From Pterobdella sp. o SKG-2022 (Eukaryota; Annelida; Clitellata; Hirudinida; Piscicolidae), in the NCBI GenBank assembly GCA_964035795.1, contig OZ038320.1:22028589-22092588 (forward strand): 64,000 bases of DNA, in the 5' to 3' direction. Below are positions 52,401 through 61,400 of the stretch, piece after piece. The notes beneath the pieces were generated by a model. It searched no databases. It saw nothing but the letters and a program-made list of their open reading frames with translations, and was not told the origin of the DNA. Positions within the stretch are counted from its first letter, which is position 1. Every line of letters starts with the position of its first letter. The position numbers and the translations under genes are program-made.

Positions 52401-55400
52401 ATAGAAATAAAGAATAATTGAAAGCGAGAGGAAGATCTTAGACTAAAACGTCAAAAAGGTTTAATTAAGTCAGAGAGATTTGAAGTTTTGTTAAGCAAAA
52501 CTCTATTTCTTTGTTGATATATCAATTTTTAGATTGTTTTTTTTGATCTGTTTTAAAAAATGATTTTTATAAAATAGTTTAGAAGTATTAAAAAGAATTA
52601 AGTTCTAGTTTATTCAAAGATTGAACTGAATTTGTCATTCGAATTTTAAAGTTGTTACTTGAGAATTTTTTTTCAATACGTTTCAAGGGTCCTTTGAGTA
52701 TCTTTTCCGATTTCAAGTGTATATTTGGGCGTTTTATTGAAAAGCTTTAATTTTTTAATATTTTTTAATGAAAACTTTTATTGTTGTATTGTTGAAACCT
52801 ATTCATGATCAAATGAGTATTTACTGACAAACAAGTTATTATGTTCACGATTAATCTCTTTACTCATAAGAAAATTTAGCTTAAGAATATGAATAATGAT
52901 GTCTATGTATAGGTGTCGAAAAGTATGATAAATGTTGTAAATGAGTAAACTAGACCGTTATTTAAAACTAATTTTCTAAAAAACTATTAAACTTTTACAT
53001 TTTTAAAAGATTTGCCAAGCGTGCTAAGTGGCGACAAGCTGGGCTACATTGACCCTCAACAACGCCTTTTTGAAACAACAACACATGCATTCAACCTGCA
53101 AAAACAAAAAGATCTTTTGCAGAATTACCCACATCAACTCGAACCTTATCTTAACATTTTCGACTGTAAGCAAGATACTTTCACTTCTGGTTTCTATAAC
53201 GCCACGCTTTTCAGATTTCCTTTGAGAAAAGTAACTGACTAGTTATTTTCAAATAAAATTTTATAAACAGAAAAATATTTTTTTGAAATCGTCTAATTCA
53301 TCTGAACTTTTCATCATAATCTATGTTTAACAGGTACCATCTTTGATAAACAACAAAGCTTATAACCATGAGAAAATTGATATGGTGATTGATAATTTCA
53401 AAAGAGAAGCACATCTTCTTCCAATATTTTTAAAGCATTTAGAAAAAGTAGAGATATATGAAAAATCGATTACAGAAAAAACTCCGCAATTAACCTTTTC
53501 AATGTCTATAGCTGAATCGTGTATTAATGAAGTAAGACAAAAACGAAAAGATTTCATTCAAAAAGTTAAATCAGAAAGTACTAAACATAAATGCATAACC
53601 TGTACTTTCAAACTCCTAATTGAAACTCATTGGTATTTTTCTTCAAAGAAGTTTTCGAGTTATCAACACAAATTTCTAGTCACATTTTTGTATTCTAATT
53701 CACAAATGTCAATAACTTTCAACAAACTTTTAAAAAATCCTGAAATAAATTATATTCCATGGGTTGGATGTGCTATGAGTCTAGACGATCCAAAAAGTCA
53801 ACTTAATCTCAATGGTAATCTCAAAAATGGTGATAATCATATTAATGGTCACGCGACAAATGGACAAGAAAAAGATGATTTTTATGAACTATGTCAAGCT
53901 GAAGGTAAATTGTTTTGTTTCCTTCCTCTACCTTCAGAAACAGACTCTCACACCGGTTTACCAGTATTTATCAATGGCTTTTTTGCACTAGAACAAAATC
54001 GCAAACACCTTAAATGGCCAGAGTCTTTCAATATAAGACACCGAGAAGATTTGATGGACAAGCAAGTATTATGGAATGTATGCGTGCTCAAAGAACTCTT
54101 ACCAAAATGTTATACCACTCTAATTCTTGAAGCGATAAAAATTAACTCAAGTAGAGTCAATTCATTGTTTGAAATTTCAGAAGAAACGATTTACAAAATG
54201 TTCCCAAATTCTAAATGCGTAGATAAAAAATGGGAAGAAATGTTGTATCCTTTATACACAGAACTAATTCGGCATGAAATAGTATTCACAAAAGCTAACG
54301 GAGGCTCATGGATTGAACCGAAATCAGCTATTTTCAACAAGCCCTCTTTCAACGAATCGATTTCCAACCTTATTTTGACCATTCTCCTCGAAGGTTCAGT
54401 AAGAGTAGTCGACCCCCCTGAACACTTCCTATCAGCTATTCGTAAGTACTGCCGTTTTGGAATGTTGGAAGTTGGGCCTTCGTTATTGTCAAAAACTCTC
54501 AGATCCTTACAAAGTTCTAGATCCACACTTTTTAAAAAATTTACTGCCAACGAAAAATTGGAATTACTTAAATATTTCGTGGTTAACCAAAAGTTCGACA
54601 CACTAGATGGCTTGGAGCTGTTACCACTGAATGATGGAACTTTTCATTATTTTTATTTCAATCCGTGGAAAGCAGACAGACTTATTTACATTATCAAGGA
54701 CATAAACATGCTAAATATTTTACCTGGTGTTGATAAAGATCTTTTATCCAGGAAGGTTGACAAGGACGTTCAAGCTTTTCTCATCAGAGCCTCTGTGAAA
54801 GGTAATTTGTTTCTATTGCCAAACATGACAGTGCATTCTAGCTTAATTTCATTTTATTTTCATTGTGAACCCTTTAATTTTATTCAGGTCAGACACAGCT
54901 TAAAGTTATGGATATTCATACATTGAAAGATCTGATTCCAAAATGCTTTCCAATCAAATGGAGAAGTAAAATAGCAAAGTCTGATGAAATAATTTCTTGG
55001 ACTCCAGGAAATATTGGACAACCAAATGAAAGTTGGCTAGAAGAATTGTGGAATTTTTTGGCTGAGAACTCACCAAGGAGTTTGACTTCAGTTGAAACTC
55101 TCCCAATCTTACCAATTCGGACTACAGTTCATAACAACGGATCCAAAACAGTTGATCTTCTTCCTTTAGCAAGTAATTCTCAAATAAAACTTTTGATGAA
55201 AGATCAGGGAATAAGTTTAGGAAATGAAATTCAAAAATTAGCTGAAAAAGTTGGGATAGTGGTAGTTGAAGATCTTCCAGAATTTGTTAAACAGCATTCT
55301 TTGGTAACGAGACAATACTTGTTTGTTCCTACTTATATAGGAGTTACAAAAGCCTTTCAAAAGTTATGCGATATACAAGGCGTTGCAAGGGTAACTCAGA

Positions 55401-58400
55401 GACTCCAATGTGAAACTACTGTTGAAGATAAAAGAAATTTAAGAAATCTCTTTTCAAAAGTTTCTTTACACGAAATGAATAAAAATATTCATTTCCTATT
55501 TCGAGATCTTCCTTTGTTTGAAAAAGTCATGGGCACACAGAATAAACATGATTCCGTCGAGTTTATAAGTTTCAATCAGTGCCAAGTAGCTGCTCCTAAT
55601 GAAAAAATTGATTTTCCTCTGTCAAGTTTCTTAATAGATGCCAAAGATATTAGTTCACAAACTCTAGGTAAATTGCTTGGAGTAGAGCAGCTTGACTTTA
55701 CCCAACTTTTGGAAAAAGTCGTTTTTAGAGATATAGAAGGCGGATTTTATCAAAATGATCAAGTGAAAGAAGTGATGCTGCATGTTTTCAAAAACTTTCA
55801 CCGGTAGTTGTTTTGACTCAAATATTTAATATTATAATTTAAAATTTAAAAATTCACAGACTTTCAGATTCAGAATCAAGTAAACTTAAAAAGTCTATGA
55901 ATTCCCTCCCTTTCATGCAAGTCAACGATCTTTTGGTGCCAGTTTCTCATTTTTATGATCCTGAACATGAATTGCTAAAACAAATGTTTGTATTAGAAAA
56001 TCGATTTCCAGACCAAAATTACACAGAAAAGGGGCTTTTGCCCATTTTGCGAGAAATAGGTTTAAAAAATGCCGAAGATGTTGAAGTTGAAGATTTAAAA
56101 GAAAGTGCTGAAATTATTGCTTTATTTTCGGGCAATTCATTTTTGGATGAAAATAATAATAAAAATATTTTGTCCAAAAGCCATTCTTGGTCTTCCCTTG
56201 AAATTCTCAAAAACAAATCTGTAGCTTTATCTGAGTTTTTGCATAAATTTACAAAAAATTTGAAAGAAAAAAATTCGGAAAATTTTGAAGAACTTTTCAC
56301 TAGTCTCAAAAGAACTAGTTGGGTTTATATAAGTACAGATAAACCTTCTTTTTACCCAAAAAAACTCAACTGGTATGGTTCTACACACACAGCAATACTT
56401 TCAAACGACGAATCATTTATCAAAAATCATTTTGATAAGCCCTCTAACATGGTATCTAAAAAATATTTAAATCTTGCTGGTTCTATAAAAACCGTCTCTC
56501 ACTATGAGTTTTCGCCCGAAATTGAAAAGTTATTTGGCTGGGATCTGCCTCTTGATGTTCACACTATAATAAAACACTTTAAAAATATAGTTACATCTTA
56601 TTGTGCTTATGAAAAAGTTATGTATTCTGAATTGAGCAAAATGGTTTATAGTGAATTAGCGAAGCATGATCCTGATGTAGTCAAAAAAGCCATTTATTAT
56701 GAAGATTTGTCAAAAGAATGGATTTGGAACGGAGAGGTGAGTTTCAACTTGAATAAAATGAATTGATTCAAACTTGGAACAAAATGATATCAAGAAATAG
56801 TTTCAAATATTTATAAAGCAATCTTTGCCATTTCTAAAAAAAGTCAAGTAAAATAACTGGCTACCTAAGCCGTGATTTTATTTAAGCAGTCTACAGCATT
56901 ATTTTAAAATGTTATATCTTATTACAGGGTTTCACTTCAAGTGACAGAATTGTGATTGTTCCTCCTTTCATGGATTTGAGACCTTTTGTTTACAGTTTGT
57001 CTTTAGAAATGAGTTTTATGAAAGAGTTTTTTGAAAATGTTGCAGATGTGCAAAATAATTGTAATTTGATAACTGTTATGAAAAGGGTTTTTGAGAAACA
57101 TACATTTTTAAATGACGTCAGTGAAACAAACGAAAGAAATGAAATTGAAAACGAAGCTAGAAAAAAGTTTGCTTTCAGTGTTTCGGAAGTGAAAAAAGAT
57201 TTGCATTTGTGTGTTAGTGTCCTTAACGAGCTTAAATCACATCTTATTGGTATAACCAATGGAGAAAACAAACTGAAATTTTTACAAATTCTGAATGACA
57301 GTTTATATTTACCTATTCACAACGATGATCCTTCATGCTTAAAAATGGCCCTTCTTGCTGATTGTACATTTTGTGATGAAGAGTGGCTTAGACAAGGTTG
57401 GTGCAATTAATTTCTTAAAATTTGATTTCAAAATAAGATAAAAATCCTAACTCATCATTTTTTTCTTCAGGTTATAGCTTAGAAGATTTTGAGTTAGATG
57501 ATAACGAAGATGGCACTAAGATCTCTCTAGTTCATCACTACGTCCCTACGAGTACATCAGAAGCTTTAGGAGTTCCTACTTTGATGTCAAGAATGTTGGA
57601 TGCTGAAGAATTAGACATAAGTTTTGGTCAATCAGATTCTCTCACTCATCGACTTAACAGCCTTCTTTTAGAATACTCTGATGGCTTTGCAATTCCTAAA
57701 GAGTTAGTTCAAAACGCTGACGATGCCGGTGCTACAGAAGTAATGTTTTTGTATGATGAACGAGAAAATGAAGATGCCAAAACGTGTTTGTTAGACGAAG
57801 GAATGAAAGAATGCCAAGGACCTGCTTTATGGGTTTACAATGACGCTGTTTTCACCGATACTGATTTCGATAACATTACTAAATTAAATGGAGCAACAAA
57901 ACTAAATCAGCCCGATAAAATTGGAAAATTTGGTTTAGGATTCAATTCTGTATACAACATTACCGATGTTCCAAGTTTTGTCAGTAGGCACACTATCGTT
58001 ATCTTTGATCCACATACAACTCATTTGGGAAAAAGTATAAAAGACAAAAGAAAACCTGGTATAAAAGTAGATTTAAGACGACACAAAAAAAATCTCAAAC
58101 GTTTCGGAAATCAATTCAAGCCATATAATGGAATTTTTAATTGCAATCTCAAGCCAGGTTCGACAATCGAGTTATACAATGGAACACTTTTTAGATTTCC
58201 TCTGAGAACTAGATACCAAGCAGCAAAAAGTGAAATTTCATCAAAACATTATGATGATCGAGAAATCAAAGATTTATTGAAAATTCTTTATAAATCAGCT
58301 TCTAAACTTCTACTTTTTTCACAAAACGTTGTCAAAATCAAAATTTTTCATCTTCCAAAATCAGGAGACCCTTCCAATGACGTCATAGAGTTGTTTTCAA

Positions 58401-61400
58401 TTGAAAAAAACTTAGTAAAAATTTTAAGAGAACTACCAACATTTTCATTTGAAAACAGTTACCCAGATAATGTATCTGAAAGTACATTGGAGTTGATAAA
58501 ACAATGTTGCAGTTTAAAAGCAGGTGTCGAAATAACTAAAAAACATAAAGATAATATTACACCAAGTTCTATTCCAACACTTGACTCTTCAATGATTATT
58601 TCGTTCAATACATTTTACTCAAACTCCAATAAAAGTGAACAATTTTTTGGAACTAAGCAAAAGAAGTTGTACAATACTTTTGAAGAATGGCTGGTTCTTA
58701 GTTTTTTGGGGACAAAAGAATCGTTACAGATGGCTCTTACTGAAAGTAACCTAACCCCGAATGTTTCTCTAGCTGTGCCTATTGAAGGAAATGATTTAGT
58801 GGGCTACAAACCAATCCCACTCACTGATGAAAGCAATAATGATAAAAATTCAATAAAAAATACTGGTTTAATTTTTACATTTATGCCTCTACCACTAAAA
58901 TCTGGTTTACCTATTCACATCAATGCTTCATTTGCTGTTACATCGAATAGAAAATTACTTTGTCAAAAGAGTGATGACGACAAATTTGACATAAGACCTT
59001 TATGGAACAAAGTTTTAATGGAAGATGCTCTTACTGAATCTTATATGAAGCTTTTGAAAGATTTGAGCCATATTTCAAAATCAGAAAGCTCTTATAATTT
59101 CACATCACTATGGCCTGATGCTAATTTGATTTCTTCTTCGTGTGAATTGATGGTGAAAAAGTTCTATAGTACAATCACAAACACAGAGGAGTATGAAATT
59201 TTATCTGATGAATATCAATGGAAATCTTTTAAGAACTCAATGTTTATCGATTTTCAGTTTTCAAAAACTACTATGGGAAAAATTGCTTATGAAGTTTTTA
59301 GTGATTTAAACAAAAACGTGCTTAAAACAAATCAAATAGTGGTTTATTTTAATGAATGGGTGCAAGAATCCATATCATACTCTAAAATTGAAATAGAAAA
59401 TTTACCGAATAATTTTAGCATCTTTCGATTTTTCAAAGAAATTTTTTTCCCAAATATTGATCATGTGAATCCTAAATCAAGGAATGTTCTTTTATTATAT
59501 GCATTATCTCTCCAAAGATTGGATCTGAATGACTTATTGAAACAATTCAAATGTATTCCAGTCACACCAGATGGAGAAAAGTTATCCTATATTGAAGAAC
59601 TAATAGATCCAACTTCGGTTTTGGCAAGTATGTATACAGAATCAGATGGTAAGTTTCCTTTATCCAAAAGTTCCTACTCCCAACCAGAAACACTTGCTTT
59701 GCTCAAAACAATTGGAATGAAAAGTCAAGTAGAACAAATTTCATGGAAAGATATGCTAGATAGAGCTAAAACTGTTTCCCAATTAAATTCAAACGAAGAA
59801 ACTCTTCGAAAATTGATAAGGGCCATTTTACAGATACTTGATACACTTTTGGAACAAAACGAAGCATCCGCAGTTTTCAATAAAACAACTTATAAAGAAA
59901 TACGAGAAGAATTTGTTCTAACACCTTTTTTAACTTTACTTCAAAAACCTAAAAACTACCCGTTGAAGTGGAAAGGAGAGGAATTTGATCATTTTACACT
60001 TTTAAGACCTCAAGATGCTTATCCTTTTGAAGCCATAAACTTGGTCAGCAGTGTGCGACCATTGATCGATAAAAGTTTATTTCCTCATGGAAACAGAGTT
60101 TTTAAGTTTTTGTTGTTAACGATTGAACAATGTGAACCTTCCGTAGAAGATGTTATAAAACACCTGAATTCTATCATAGAACACCCTGAAATTGAGTCCA
60201 TTATTCATTCAAGATTTCAAGACAGACTAAAAGCTATTTGCTACGAAATCTATGATTTCTTACAAAAACAACTTCAATTCAACACCGCAGAAGTTCGAAA
60301 ATTTCTTATAAACTCATTGAAATCTAAACCATTCATTTTAACTCCAAACGGATTTTTAGAAGCCACAAAGGTTGCTTTCAACTTTCAACACTCAATTTGC
60401 ATGCCATATTTATTTGTGCTGCCTGATTCACTAAAAAGACATTTCTACAATCTTTTCAAAACTATAGGTGTTAGAGATAATTTCGCAGCTTCAGATTACG
60501 TAAAAGCTTTGCAAGAAATGAAAAAAAAATTTGACAATGATCAATTGGATCGACCACAAATAAGAAAAGCTATTCAAATCGTTAATTGTTTGAATGAATG
60601 TATGACAGAAGAAAAAATTTCTATCCAGAACCTTATTTTCACTTTTGGGCCAATATATATTCCTGATGCAACTGAAAGATTGAAGTCAGCTTCAGAATTG
60701 TGCTTCAATGAACCCGAGTGTCAATGGCTGCCAAAAAGTGGAGCGGTAGATTTTTCACATCCTCTTATTCCTTTTACAGTTTCTAAACGACTTGGTGTAA
60801 ATACAAACAGAGAAGAAACATTGAAAAAACATTCAACAGGAATACCTTTTGGTCAACATGAAAAGTTGACAAATAGATTGAGGAATATATTATCAGGGTA
60901 TCCATGTGATAAAGAAATTTTGAAAGAACTTCTCCAAAATGCTGATGATTCTGGAGCTAGAGAAATATGTTACATCAAAGACGACAGACAACATTCAACC
61001 GAACGCATCTTTGATAAATCCTGGAAGCCATTACAAGGACCAGCTTTATGTATTTACAACGACATGCCCTTTAGGGAAAATGATCTCAAAGCTATTCAGA
61101 AACTAGGAGAAGGAAGCAAAAAAAATGACCCAAACAAAACTGGTCAATATGGTGTAGGCTTCAACTGTGTTTACCATCTTACAGACGTTCCATCGTTTTT
61201 GACTAGAGGTCCAAATACTCCAGAAACATTATGTATTTTTGACCCTCATGCCAGATATGTTCCTGATTCAACACTTCAAATGCCTGGTAGGCGTTATGAA
61301 GATATCCAAGGTTTAAAACAATTGTTTCCAGATGTATTCTCTTGCTATCTCGAAGACACATTCGATATGAGCAATGGTACCATGTTTCGACTTCCGCTTA

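Noticed and set aside
54191..54601. 136-codon minus-strand open frame inside sacsin exon 5
   Set aside because: It is the shadow of the well conserved sacsin frame on the + strand.
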